64,000 nucleotides of DNA, taken from NCBI RefSeq assembly GCF_030362855.1, contig NZ_JAUCBP010000002.1, positions 310,001 through 374,000 on the forward strand, given 5' to 3'. The first letter of the stretch is position 1, and each line of letters starts with the position of its first letter. The position numbers and the translations under genes are program-made. This DNA comes from Neoalteromonas arenosi (GTDB taxonomy: Bacteria; Pseudomonadota; Gammaproteobacteria; Enterobacterales; Alteromonadaceae). Positions 7,895 to 16,426 of the stretch are shown here, one piece after another. The notes below the pieces were generated by a model that saw nothing but the letters and a program-made list of their open reading frames with translations, ran no database searches and was not told where the DNA came from.

Positions 7895-10078
7895 CTAGTT
7901 GCGCAATTGCGCCTTCATCTCAATGCGCTTAGCGTGCAACAGAGGCTCGGTGTAGCCGTTAGGTTGTTCACAGCCAGCAAATATCAGCTCGCTTGCAGCT
8001 TGGAATCCAATTGCATCTTCAGGGTTTGGAGTCATAGGGATGTAGTCAGGATCATTGGCATTTTGCTCATCTACCAAAACGGCCATTTTTAGTAATGAAG
8101 CCTGAACTTGGTCTTTAGTGATAACGCCGTGTAGTAACCAGTTAGCCAAATGCTGACTTGAGATACGCAGCGTTGCGCGGTCTTCCATTAAGCCAACGTT
8201 ATTGATATCTGGAACTTTAGAGCAACCGATCCCTTGATGCACCCAGCGCACTACATAGCCTAAGATACCTTGGACATTATTGTCGATTTCGCGTTCGATA
8301 TCGTCAGCTGATAAAGCATTGTTATCGTCTGCCAAAGGTATGGTCAGAATATCATCCAGACCATCGAACTGCTCGCCGCTAAACTGCTGCTGGACGGCAA
8401 AAACATCGACCATGTGATAGTGCAAAGCGTGTAGAGTCGCAGCGGTAGGTGAGGGCACCCACGCAGTATTTGCTCCCGCTTTAGGGTGGCCAATCTTAGC
8501 GGACATCATATTCGCCATTTCATCTGGGATAGGCCACATACCTTTACCAATTTGTGCTTTACCACTTAAACCGCAGTCAAGACCAGCCATAACGTTGGCA
8601 TGTTCGTATGCTTTAATCCAAGGCAAGTTTTTAAGCTCTGCTTTGGCCGCGAAAGCGCCAGCGTGCATTGACGTGTGGATTTCGTCGCCAGTACGGTCAA
8701 GAAAGCCGGTATTGATGAAAACTACACGTTCGTGTGCAGCTTTGATACAAGCTTTAAGGTTAACTGAGGTACGGCGCTCTTCATCCATTATGCCCATTTT
8801 AAGGGTGTTCGGCGCTAAGCCAAGAATACCCTCTACGGCTGCAAATAGGTCGTTGGTGAAGCTGACCTCTTCAGGGCCATGCATCTTCGGTTTAACTATA
8901 TAGATATTGCCTTGTTGCGAATTTTTTAACGTGTTGTTACCCAGCACATCGTGTTTTCCGATAAGGCTAGTGATCACACCATCCATGATCCCTTCAAAAA
9001 CGGGCTCATTGCGAAACAGGATGGCATCGTTTTGCATTAAATGCCCTACGTTGCGCACGAACATCAAACTGCGTCCTGAGAGCGTGCAATCGCTACCATC
9101 AATACCAGTATAATTGCGATCTTGTGCCATGGTTCGCGTAAATGTTTTGTCGCCTTTAGCCACAGCAACACTTAAATTACCTTGCATTAGACCTAACCAA
9201 TTAGCGTAAACGAGCGTTTTGTCTTCGGCATCGACAGCGGCAACAGAATCTTCACAATCCATGATCGTGGTTAATGCCGACTCTAACAGAATGTCTTTAA
9301 GGTTAGCGGGATCATCAGCGGCGACAGGGTGTGATGCATCAATTTGAATTTCTGCATGCAACCCATTGTGGCGCAGTAGTATTTCGTTCGGCTCATTAGG
9401 TGCGCCATTAAAGGCGACTAATTGTGCTGGATCAGCTAATGCCACTGCAGAACCTTCACCTAACTCAACAGCAAGCTGGCTGTTGATTATTGAATATCGC
9501 GTAGCATCCACATGAGAGCCTGATGTTAGCGGTGCAATAGTATCCAACCACAAGCGCGCCTGACGAATTACTTCTTGGCCACGTGCGCGATTATAACCGC
9601 CAGTTTTTTCCCGTCCGTCGGTTTCGGAGATGATATCTGTGCCGTAGAGCGCGTCATAAAAACTGCCCCACCGTGCGTTTACAGCGTTTAGTGCGTAACG
9701 TGCGTTGTTGATTGGTACTACGAGTTGCGGCCCAGCGACTTGGGCAATTTCGGCATCTACATTGGTTGTGTTAATAGTGAAATCATTAGGCTGTTCAACT
9801 AAATATCCAATATCCTGTAAAAATGCCTTATAGGACGTAGCATCAAGGTCAGGATTTTCTTTATGGAAGTTATCGAGCTTTACTTGGAGCTTGTCTCGAT
9901 GAGCCAATAACGCGTGGTTGCGCGGCGTAAACTCGGCCAGTATTTGCTCAAAGCCTTGCCAAAAATCATCACTTGTAACACCTGAGTTCGGCAGTGCTTG
10001 TTGTTCGATAAACTCATAGAGGCAAGTGGCAATCTGCAAGTCGCCGCGTGCGATACGATTGGAATTTGTAGTAGACAT
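7895..10078 (-). CDS. glcB: Malate synthase G
   Basis: A 727-residue protein, the normal length of monomeric malate synthase G (about 723 in E. coli). It condenses glyoxylate with acetyl-CoA to malate in the glyoxylate shunt. Diagnostic stretches include TTIMDCEDSVAAVDAEDK, GRSLMFVRNVGHLM, the KPKMHGPEE segment and GIMDEERRTSVNLKA near the catalytic centre, and the late HQGIGCSKVPD block carrying a conserved Cys. It is the long G isoform rather than AceB (A isoform), and it is not in an operon with isocitrate lyase, which lies 3.5 kb away on the same strand. The 111-base upstream gap contains a large inverted repeat and a perfect 14-base palindrome, candidate control sites. Confidence 0.97.
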   Translation of the reverse strand: MSTTNSNRIARGDLQIATCLYEFIEQQALPNSGVTSDDFWQGFEQILAEFTPRNHALLAHRDKLQVKLDNFHKENPDLDATSYKAFLQDIGYLVEQPNDFTINTTNVDAEIAQVAGPQLVVPINNARYALNAVNARWGSFYDALYGTDIISETDGREKTGGYNRARGQEVIRQARLWLDTIAPLTSGSHVDATRYSIINSQLAVELGEGSAVALADPAQLVAFNGAPNEPNEILLRHNGLHAEIQIDASHPVAADDPANLKDILLESALTTIMDCEDSVAAVDAEDKTLVYANWLGLMQGNLSVAVAKGDKTFTRTMAQDRNYTGIDGSDCTLSGRSLMFVRNVGHLMQNDAILFRNEPVFEGIMDGVITSLIGKHDVLGNNTLKNSQQGNIYIVKPKMHGPEEVSFTNDLFAAVEGILGLAPNTLKMGIMDEERRTSVNLKACIKAAHERVVFINTGFLDRTGDEIHTSMHAGAFAAKAELKNLPWIKAYEHANVMAGLDCGLSGKAQIGKGMWPIPDEMANMMSAKIGHPKAGANTAWVPSPTAATLHALHYHMVDVFAVQQQFSGEQFDGLDDILTIPLADDNNALSADDIEREIDNNVQGILGYVVRWVHQGIGCSKVPDINNVGLMEDRATLRISSQHLANWLLHGVITKDQVQASLLKMAVLVDEQNANDPDYIPMTPNPEDAIGFQAASELIFAGCEQPNGYTEPLLHAKRIEMKAQLRN

Positions 10079-10093
10079 ATATACGCCTCAATA

Positions 10094-10155
10094 AAAGCAT
10101 AATTTATTTAGTCGTAGTAAACCATGCCTTGCGACTAAAGTTTAATTTATGCTTT
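10094..10155. repeat. Bipartite inverted repeat upstream of glcB
   Basis: Left arm AAAGCATAA (10094-10102) and TTTAGTCG (10107-10114) are mirrored by CGACTAAA (10132-10139) and TTATGCTTT (10147-10155). The two half-arms pair perfectly and are separated by A/T-rich spacers of 4 and 7 bases, with a 17-base centre. It sits 16 bases upstream of the glcB ATG, where it could form a 5'-leader stem or serve as paired operator sites. No T-run follows it in the glcB direction, so it does not look like a terminator for the upstream LysR gene. Confidence 0.55.
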
Positions 10156-10160
10156 CCATT

Positions 10161-10184
10161 GTAGTTATAACTACTGTGAATGTT
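10161..10184. promoter_or_regulatory. Palindrome and shared glyoxylate-gene element upstream of glcB
   Basis: GTAGTTATAACTAC (10161-10174) is a perfect 14-base palindrome. It overlaps TATAA-N5-GTGAATGTT (10166-10184), which recurs upstream of aceA at 15324-15342 with 16 of 19 positions identical and the same orientation and similar distance to the start. The form suggests an operator or a promoter core for glyoxylate-shunt genes. HexR and RccR (RpiR family) control such genes in other Gammaproteobacteria; assignment to either, or to the adjacent LysR protein, is inference. Confidence 0.4.
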
Positions 10185-10189
10185 TGTGA

Positions 10190-11131
10190 CTACTGTGCGA
10201 TTTCGGCGCCAACATCGGCAATGAGTCGACGTAGCCAAATATGACCTGCGTCGTGATGCAACAAAGCACTCCAAGCCATTTTTAACGCGATGGGGGGAAT
10301 GTCAAACGGCGGCTCGACAATGGTAATGGCGGGGTCGTCAGCAAAAATTTTCGCAGCCCGGCTCGGTAGCGTTGCAATTAGGTTTTGCGTTTTGGCCATT
10401 TGCAGGGCGGCGTGATAATGCCGCGTGAAAACTCTTATGTCTCGCTGTTTACCCAGTTTTGTGAGCTCTGCATCAACCCAGCCGAGTTTCTGTACCTCAT
10501 TGGGATCGATACCAACCCCCACACCAAAACCGGTTTTACTTACCCAAATATGTTGACCACTCAAGTAAGCGTTTAAGTCGAATTGATTTTTTTGTGGGTT
10601 TTTACTGCTAATCACGCACGCGAATGAGTCATACCAAATAACCTTTTGATGGAATGACAGAGGTAGTTCCTCGAATCGATTGATTGCCATATCGACTTTG
10701 CCTTGTTCAACGTCATAAAAGGTGACGTCACTGGGCGTAATCAAATCTAGCGTGATATTTGGAGCTAGTTCTGATAAGCGCCCAACCAATTCGAGTAGCA
10801 GTGTCGATTCTGCATAATCAGATGTCATGATGCGAAAGGTGCGATCACTGGTAAGTGGGTCGAACTCGGTCTCGGGTTGAATGGATGTTTCCAAGCGCGT
10901 TAGTACGTCGCGAATAATTGGCTGTAACTCGGTTGCTCGTTGAGTTGGTGTCATGCCATCGCTGGTGCGCACCAGTAGTGGATCTTTGAATAAATCTCTT
11001 AATCTCTTGAGACCATTGCTCATAGCTGGCTGAGTTATACTTAATTGGTTTGCCGCCTTAGTAACGCTCCCTTCACGCAGTAACACGTCGAGATAGACCA
11101 ATAAATTCAAGTCAACTTTAGCAATATTCAT
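10190..11131 (-). CDS. LysR family transcriptional regulator
   Basis: A 313-residue LTTR starting MNIAKVDLNLLVYLDVLL. The winged helix-turn-helix covers about residues 7-65 (GSVTKAANQLSITQPAMSNG is the recognition region), followed by a substrate-binding domain of the PBP2 NodD-like type. The longest frame begins at a TTG at 11170, but the ATG at 11131 fits the family N-terminus, so I use it. It lies directly upstream of glcB in the same direction and 177 bases from the divergent wax ester synthase gene, making both plausible targets. The inducer is unknown. No DNA-binding or Cys oddities are seen. Confidence 0.9.
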   Translation of the reverse strand: MNIAKVDLNLLVYLDVLLREGSVTKAANQLSITQPAMSNGLKRLRDLFKDPLLVRTSDGMTPTQRATELQPIIRDVLTRLETSIQPETEFDPLTSDRTFRIMTSDYAESTLLLELVGRLSELAPNITLDLITPSDVTFYDVEQGKVDMAINRFEELPLSFHQKVIWYDSFACVISSKNPQKNQFDLNAYLSGQHIWVSKTGFGVGVGIDPNEVQKLGWVDAELTKLGKQRDIRVFTRHYHAALQMAKTQNLIATLPSRAAKIFADDPAITIVEPPFDIPPIALKMAWSALLHHDAGHIWLRRLIADVGAEIAQ

Positions 11132-11308
11132 TTTCTTAATAACACTGTTTATTTGTATTCGTGGGATCAATTATATCCAGAAATCAATTGAATGATAGAT
11201 AGGCGTTTAGTCGTAACCCAAAAAAGCTCATGATCTAAATCAATTCAGACTTAACTTGCGCAAACTCTCTGTCGGAATTAACATTATTTTCACAATTAGA
11301 GGTTAATT

Positions 11309-12772
11309 ATGGAAGCATTAAGCGGTCTCGATGCAACATTTCTGTATCTTGAGTCAGATACGGTACCTATGCATATTGGTGGTGTTGCAATCTTATCGGG
11401 GACTTTGAGTTTCGAAGACTTTAAACAGTTTTTGCTTGAGCGCGTGCACACTGTACCCCGATTACGGCAAAAATTAGTCAGCGTGATTGAAAATGTCGAT
11501 CGACCTTATTGGGTAGATGATCCTGATTTTGATATCAACAATCATATAAGCACTCAACATTTGCCCTCACCTGGCGGCTGGGCAGAACTCCGTCTGTTGG
11601 CGGGTGACGTTTTTTCCGGCCAAATAGAGCGCTCTAAACCTCTGTGGGAGTTTGTGTTTGTTTCAGGGGTGGACAATATTGCTCAGGTACCAAAGGGGTC
11701 TGTAGCACTTATTTCCAAAATCCACCACGCAGGGTTTGATGGCAAGTCAGGGGCCGACTTAATGAGTATGTTGTTTGACCTCTCTCCAAAACCAAGTCCC
11801 GTTCCCGCGGCATCAGATACTGGACGGTATGATGTGCCAGGGGCTTTGGGATTAATTGGTCGCTCGGCAGTAGAATTGGTGAAACGGCCGGCTAAATTAC
11901 CGGGGCTGATTTGGGATGCTGGTAAAGCGGCGCTAAAAGCGAGCTATTTGACGCGGATTGAAGGTTTACGTGCGCCTACGCTGCCTTTTAGCGCACCCAA
12001 ATCTATACTCAATCAACCTGTCGACCGTCAGCGGCAGTGGGATTCTGCGGTGCTTGAGCTGCACCGGGTTAAAGCGTTACGCAAAGGTGTCAAAGGATCG
12101 TCGTTAAATGACGCCGTATTGGCAATTTGTGCAGGGGCACTGCGTCGTTATTTGCAAGAAAAAGGTGAGTTGCCTGATGAGCCTCTGGTGGCGATGGTGC
12201 CAGTTAGTACTCGCACGGATGATGAAAAAAATGCAATGGGTAATCAGGTGTCTGCGATGTACGTACAACTGGCGACAGACATCGATGATCCAATCGCTAG
12301 GTTTAAGCAGATTGTCGCTAACACGCAAGCGGAGAAGCAGTACCAAAATGCCTTGGACGCGCGCAGTTTGATGGGGTTTGCTGAACTCATACCGTTTGGA
12401 TTAGCTGGCGTTGCATCGCGTTTTTACGCTAAATATGCATTGGCGAAACGGCATAAACCATTTTTTAACCTGGTGATCACTAATGTGCCAGGTCCTCCGG
12501 TGCCCGTATACTTATCCGGTCATCAGTTGTTGGTCAATATGGGCACTGCTCCCGTGTACGACGGTATGGGTCTGATAGTGCCAGTATTTAGCTATGCCAA
12601 TACTATTTCAATCAGCCCAACCAGTACCGCGAACATCATGCCGGACATCAACCTGTTTGCACGTTATCTGCGTGAATCGGCGCTGGAGTTAGAGCAAGCG
12701 GTTGAACAAAAAGTCAGTGCCTATGCAGCACTCAATGCCCTAATCAGTGACAAGGAGCAGCATTTTGAGTAA
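11309..12772 (+). CDS. Wax ester synthase / acyl-CoA:diacylglycerol acyltransferase (WS/DGAT)
   Basis: A 487-residue bifunctional acyltransferase that makes wax esters from fatty alcohols or triacylglycerol from diacylglycerol, using acyl-CoA. The condensation-domain active site HHAGFDG (139-145, His139/His140/Asp144) matches HHxxxDG. The N-terminal SGLDATFLYLES and the C-terminal NVPGPPVPVYLSG motifs are both family signatures. The length is normal for the family. The next gene, a lipase-like hydrolase, overlaps it by eight bases, so the two are one translationally coupled unit. The protein makes neutral storage lipid at the inner membrane, as known for Acinetobacter and Marinobacter homologues. 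No promoter is obvious in the 177-base gap shared with the divergent LysR gene. Confidence 0.93.
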   Translation: MEALSGLDATFLYLESDTVPMHIGGVAILSGTLSFEDFKQFLLERVHTVPRLRQKLVSVIENVDRPYWVDDPDFDINNHISTQHLPSPGGWAELRLLAGDVFSGQIERSKPLWEFVFVSGVDNIAQVPKGSVALISKIHHAGFDGKSGADLMSMLFDLSPKPSPVPAASDTGRYDVPGALGLIGRSAVELVKRPAKLPGLIWDAGKAALKASYLTRIEGLRAPTLPFSAPKSILNQPVDRQRQWDSAVLELHRVKALRKGVKGSSLNDAVLAICAGALRRYLQEKGELPDEPLVAMVPVSTRTDDEKNAMGNQVSAMYVQLATDIDDPIARFKQIVANTQAEKQYQNALDARSLMGFAELIPFGLAGVASRFYAKYALAKRHKPFFNLVITNVPGPPVPVYLSGHQLLVNMGTAPVYDGMGLIVPVFSYANTISISPTSTANIMPDINLFARYLRESALELEQAVEQKVSAYAALNALISDKEQHFE

Positions 12773-13559
12773 AGCGTTAGACGTGAATCGCCCATCGCGA
12801 CTGAATATGTTGCGTGAGGGGCGAGCCCTGATGGAATTCGGCGCTGCTGGGTTGATGATGCCACTTTTAATGCGGGCACCAAAAGGCGATGGTCATCCTG
12901 TCATGGTATTACCAGGTTTTCTTGCCAGTGATCGCAGTACCGGTTTACTGCGAACGTTTCTCAAAATGAAGGGGTATCAAGCCGTTGGTTGGGGACTTGG
13001 GCGCAATATGGGGACGCATATCGTCGGTGGGAAAAACTTACTCAGCGATCAGCTGCTCAATCAAGTCATCGAACTGCATGTTCGTCACGATTGCAAAGTG
13101 AGTTTAGTGGGCTGGAGTTTAGGCGGAATCTTGGCTCGCGAAATTGCACGCGTCATTCCCGACTGCGTGCGTCAAGTGGTTTCGTTGGGTAGTCCATTTA
13201 ATGGACCGAAAGGTGCCGCTCCCGTCGCGGCACGTATTTTTCAGCTCATTAATGGCGATATGACTGAGCGCGAAGCCGGAGCTATGGAACGAATGCTGAA
13301 ACCGCCGCCAGTGCCAAGCTCGGCGATTTATTCACGAACTGATGGTATTGCGCACTGGCAAGCGTGTCGGGACGACTGGGTGCACGAGTCAGCATTTGCT
13401 GAAAATATAGAGGTAAGAGGCAGTCATATGGGCCTTGGACACAACCCTCAAGTGATGTGGATTATAGCTAATCGCTTGGCCCAGCCAGCTAACCAATGGC
13501 AACCCTTTCGGCAGAAGTTGCTGCATAAAATGCTCTATCCGAACCCTGAGCGCGCATAA
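12765..13559 (+). CDS. Alpha/beta hydrolase, lipase-like
   Basis: A 264-residue hydrolase with an N-terminal VMVLPGFLASD strand/oxyanion region (47-57), the nucleophile elbow GWSLGG with Ser118, and a late HMGLGHNP segment whose His is the probable catalytic base; the acid may be the Asp of YSRTDGIAHW. No signal peptide is present. The start TTG at 12765 follows AAGGAG with a seven-base gap, far better than the upstream GTG at 12747; it overlaps the WS/DGAT stop. Pairing with WS/DGAT suggests turnover or remodelling of stored wax ester or triacylglycerol, which is inference from position. A bidirectional-looking hairpin terminator follows. Confidence 0.82.
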   Translation: MSKALDVNRPSRLNMLREGRALMEFGAAGLMMPLLMRAPKGDGHPVMVLPGFLASDRSTGLLRTFLKMKGYQAVGWGLGRNMGTHIVGGKNLLSDQLLNQVIELHVRHDCKVSLVGWSLGGILAREIARVIPDCVRQVVSLGSPFNGPKGAAPVAARIFQLINGDMTEREAGAMERMLKPPPVPSSAIYSRTDGIAHWQACRDDWVHESAFAENIEVRGSHMGLGHNPQVMWIIANRLAQPANQWQPFRQKLLHKMLYPNPERA

Positions 13560-13582
13560 AAAAGCCCGCATAAAGCGGGCTT
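13557..13582 (-). terminator. Intrinsic terminator of aceA (possibly bidirectional)
   Basis: The perfect 8-bp stem AAGCCCGC/GCGGGCTT with a five-base loop lies between convergent genes. Read on the minus strand it is followed by a run of seven T, fitting termination of aceA. On the plus strand only two T follow, so termination of the lipase gene is possible but weaker. Confidence 0.85.
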
Positions 13583-13629
13583 GGAAATGTGTCGAACTAA
13601 CGGTTTAAGCGAGTCGACATCGAAGAGGA

Positions 13630-15225
13630 CTAGACATCGAATTGGTTCATGGTGTTGTCTTCACCAGCCGCTTTAAGGGCTTGGTCACCAGAGAAGTACT
13701 CTTTGTGCGTATCACCTAGGTCTGAACCCGCCATTGCTTGGTGTTTAACACACGCTAAACCTTGACGCAGCTCTTGACGCTGAACACCTTTCACGTAGGC
13801 CAACATACCTTGCTCACCGAAGTAACCTTTGGCTAAGTTATCTGTTGACAACGCTGCAGTGTGATAAGTTGGAAGCGTTATTAAGTGATGGAAAATACCC
13901 GCTTCACGTGCAGCATCTGCTTGGAACGACTGGATGCGAGCATCAGCTTCTGCGGCTAGTTCAGAATCATCGTACTCGACGCTCATCAATGCTGCACGGT
14001 CGTAACCGGAAACATCTTTACCTGCCTCAGACCAAGCATCAAAGACTTGTTGACGGAAGTTTAGCGTCCAGTTAAATGATGGTGAGTTGTTGTAGACCAG
14101 CTTGGCATTTGGCACAACTTCGCGGATAGCATTAACCATCTCGGCAATCTGACCAACGTGTGGCTTTTCTGTTTCAATCCACAATAAATCAGCACCGTGT
14201 TGTAGCGAGGTTACGCAGTCAAGCACTACGCGGTCAAAACCGGTGTTGTCTTTAAATTTAAACAAACCATTGGGTAGACGAGTTGGCTTAACTAGCTCAC
14301 CGTTTTGCTTAATGACTAATTCGCCATCGTTGAGGTCAGCAACGCTGTTAACTGGCGTAGTATCTAAAAACGCATTGTACTGCGCAGCAAGATCATCAGG
14401 GCTGTTAGATACAGGGATTTTTTGAGTTAGACCGGCACCTAAGCTATCTGTACGTGCGACTATAACGCCGTCATCTACACCCAGCTCTAAGAATGCGTAA
14501 CGCACTGCATTGATTTTCGCAAGGAAGTCTTCATGTGGAACCGTCACTTTACCGTCTTGGTGACCACATTGCTTCGCATCAGATACTTGGTTTTCGATTT
14601 GGATACAGCAAGCACCTGCTTCAATCATTTTCTTAGCAAGTAAGTAAGTAGCTTCTTCGTTACCAAATCCTGCATCGATATCAGCAACAATTGGCACAAC
14701 GTGAGTTTCGTAGTTATCGATTTGTGCTTGAATAGCTGCAGTATCCTCGCCTTTAGCTTTAGCTGCATCCAATTGTTTGAACAAGTCACCCAACTCACGT
14801 GCGTCAGCTTGGCGAAGGAAAGTATAAAGCTCTTCAATCAACGCCGGAACACTGGTCTTTTCGTGCATAGATTGGTCAGGTAGTGGACCGAATTCAGAAC
14901 GCAATGCCGCAACCATCCAACCAGAAAGGTATAAATAGCGTTTATTAGTTGTGCCTTGGTGCTTTTTAATCGCCAGCATTTTTTGCTGCCCGATAAAGCC
15001 GTGCCAGCAACCCAATGATTGGGTGTATTGGCTGCTATCAGCATCGTAATCAGCCATGTCTTTGCGCATGATTGCAGCAGTGTACTTGGCGATATCTAGA
15101 CCTGTTTTAAAACGGTTTTGCAGCTTCATACGTGCTGCATATTCTGGATTTATGCCATTCCAAGTGCCTTTTTGAGCATTTTTCAACTCGGCGATTGAAT
15201 CTAGGTCTTGTTGATACTGAGACAT
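13630..15225 (-). CDS. aceA: Isocitrate lyase (531-residue type)
   Basis: A 531-residue isocitrate lyase, cleaving isocitrate to succinate and glyoxylate. The catalytic signature reads KQCGH (218-222) rather than the KKCGH of E. coli; the Cys and His are kept and the Q variant is seen in the longer Pseudomonas-type enzymes. Other family stretches are LGCWHGFIGQQ near 71-81 and VYNNSPSFNW late. The length (E. coli about 434) fits the long isoform with an insertion in the middle. The ATG follows AGAGGAATTATT, a strong ribosome site. With glcB it completes the glyoxylate bypass. It is monocistronic, with its own terminator and a 196-base upstream gap carrying the element shared with glcB. Confidence 0.97.
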   Translation of the reverse strand: MSQYQQDLDSIAELKNAQKGTWNGINPEYAARMKLQNRFKTGLDIAKYTAAIMRKDMADYDADSSQYTQSLGCWHGFIGQQKMLAIKKHQGTTNKRYLYLSGWMVAALRSEFGPLPDQSMHEKTSVPALIEELYTFLRQADARELGDLFKQLDAAKAKGEDTAAIQAQIDNYETHVVPIVADIDAGFGNEEATYLLAKKMIEAGACCIQIENQVSDAKQCGHQDGKVTVPHEDFLAKINAVRYAFLELGVDDGVIVARTDSLGAGLTQKIPVSNSPDDLAAQYNAFLDTTPVNSVADLNDGELVIKQNGELVKPTRLPNGLFKFKDNTGFDRVVLDCVTSLQHGADLLWIETEKPHVGQIAEMVNAIREVVPNAKLVYNNSPSFNWTLNFRQQVFDAWSEAGKDVSGYDRAALMSVEYDDSELAAEADARIQSFQADAAREAGIFHHLITLPTYHTAALSTDNLAKGYFGEQGMLAYVKGVQRQELRQGLACVKHQAMAGSDLGDTHKEYFSGDQALKAAGEDNTMNQFDV

Positions 15226-15323
15226 AATAATTCCTCTTAAAAAATATATAGGGAAGTTGTGAGGTGTGATGACATCCTAAAGCGAAACTCATAATAACTG
15301 AATAATATATTTTTCATATTCGC

Positions 15324-15342
15324 TATAATTATGGTGAATGTT
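15324..15342. promoter_or_regulatory. Element shared with glcB, upstream of aceA
   Basis: TATAATTATGGTGAATGTT matches the glcB upstream element at 10166-10184 in 16 of 19 positions. It is 99 bases from the aceA start, against 88 for glcB, in the same orientation. Read towards aceA it is AACATTCAC followed by an A/T-rich TTATA block, so it may include a promoter -10 region. A common regulator or promoter for the two shunt genes is the simplest reading. Confidence 0.4.
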
Positions 15343-15421
15343 GATTTTGCTCGCGTGTTGAATTGTCAGATGCAAATAGTCGGTCTATGCTTTTAGAGCT
15401 TGTGCTGAATTAGAGGGATCA

Positions 15422-16378
15422 ATGTCTGGAATTCTGGCCTCAGTTGACCAACGTACTCAGTTAGTTGGTGAAAATCGTCTTGAACTATTGATGTTCAAGC
15501 TAGGGACTCGGCACGTGTTCGCGATCAATGTCTTCAAAGTCAAAGAGGTGATTACAGTACCCAAGCTCAATCAAATGCCCGGCTCACATCAGCACTTAAA
15601 AGGTGTGACTAATTATCGGGGAGCGTCAATTCCCATTATTGATTTGCGTCAGTCAATAAAAATGCCCGCGCTACACGGTGACGCGCAAACAAAACAATAT
15701 CTCAATGTAATTATCACAGAATACAATCGCAGTGTTCAGGGCTTTTTGATTGGCGAAGTTCTTAATATTGTTAATACCTCTTGGAGTGATATCCAACCAC
15801 CGCCGAATACTATTGGAAAAGCAAATTACTTAACGGCTATTACTCAAATTGATATTGATGGTAAGCGTGAGTTAGTTGAAATCATCGATGTAGAGAAGGT
15901 ACTCGCAGAAATTATTGAATACGACATTCAAATTACCGAAGAAATTCTCGACCACGATGTAATTAATCATTTGCAAGGGCAAAAAGTGCTTATTGTTGAC
16001 GACTCCGGTACCGCACGTAAGCAAATCCGCGACACCCTAGAGCAACTGGGCATTGAAATCATTGAAGCGAATGATGGCTTGAAGGCATTGCGATTACTCC
16101 AAAGTTGGGCGGACGAGGGCAAACGGGTCACTGACGAAATCTTAATGATGTTTACGGATGCCGAAATGCCTGAAATGGACGGCTATCGATTAACTGCTGA
16201 AGTTAGAGCCGACCAGCGTATGAGTGATTTATTTATTGCTTTAAACACTTCATTGAGTGGCAGTTTTAATGAAGCCATGGTCGAGAAAGTCGGCTGTAAC
16301 CGGTTTATCTCAAAGTTTCAACCGGATTTATTAGTAGACGTAGTACAACAGCGCATGCGCGAAGTTCTCGACATTTAA
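15422..16378 (+). CDS. cheV: Chemotaxis protein CheV (CheW–receiver fusion)
   Basis: A 318-residue two-domain protein. Residues about 17-165 are a CheW-like SH3 domain (AINVFKVKEVI, then GVTNYRGASIPIIDL), which docks to CheA and receptors. Residues about 187-310 are a response-regulator receiver with the acidic pair Asp193/Asp194, phosphoacceptor Asp246 in FTDAEMPEMDGY, and Lys in FISKF. This is exactly the CheV architecture, and the length is typical. It is a single gene away from any other chemotaxis genes in the window, as is common for orphan CheV copies. ATG at 15422 follows GAGGGATC. It probably tunes CheA coupling and adaptation. Confidence 0.93.
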   Translation: MSGILASVDQRTQLVGENRLELLMFKLGTRHVFAINVFKVKEVITVPKLNQMPGSHQHLKGVTNYRGASIPIIDLRQSIKMPALHGDAQTKQYLNVIITEYNRSVQGFLIGEVLNIVNTSWSDIQPPPNTIGKANYLTAITQIDIDGKRELVEIIDVEKVLAEIIEYDIQITEEILDHDVINHLQGQKVLIVDDSGTARKQIRDTLEQLGIEIIEANDGLKALRLLQSWADEGKRVTDEILMMFTDAEMPEMDGYRLTAEVRADQRMSDLFIALNTSLSGSFNEAMVEKVGCNRFISKFQPDLLVDVVQQRMREVLDI

Positions 16379-16426
16379 CACTTCACTTACTCGACGGCTG
16401 CATTACAATAGTCCTGTTAAGTATAT

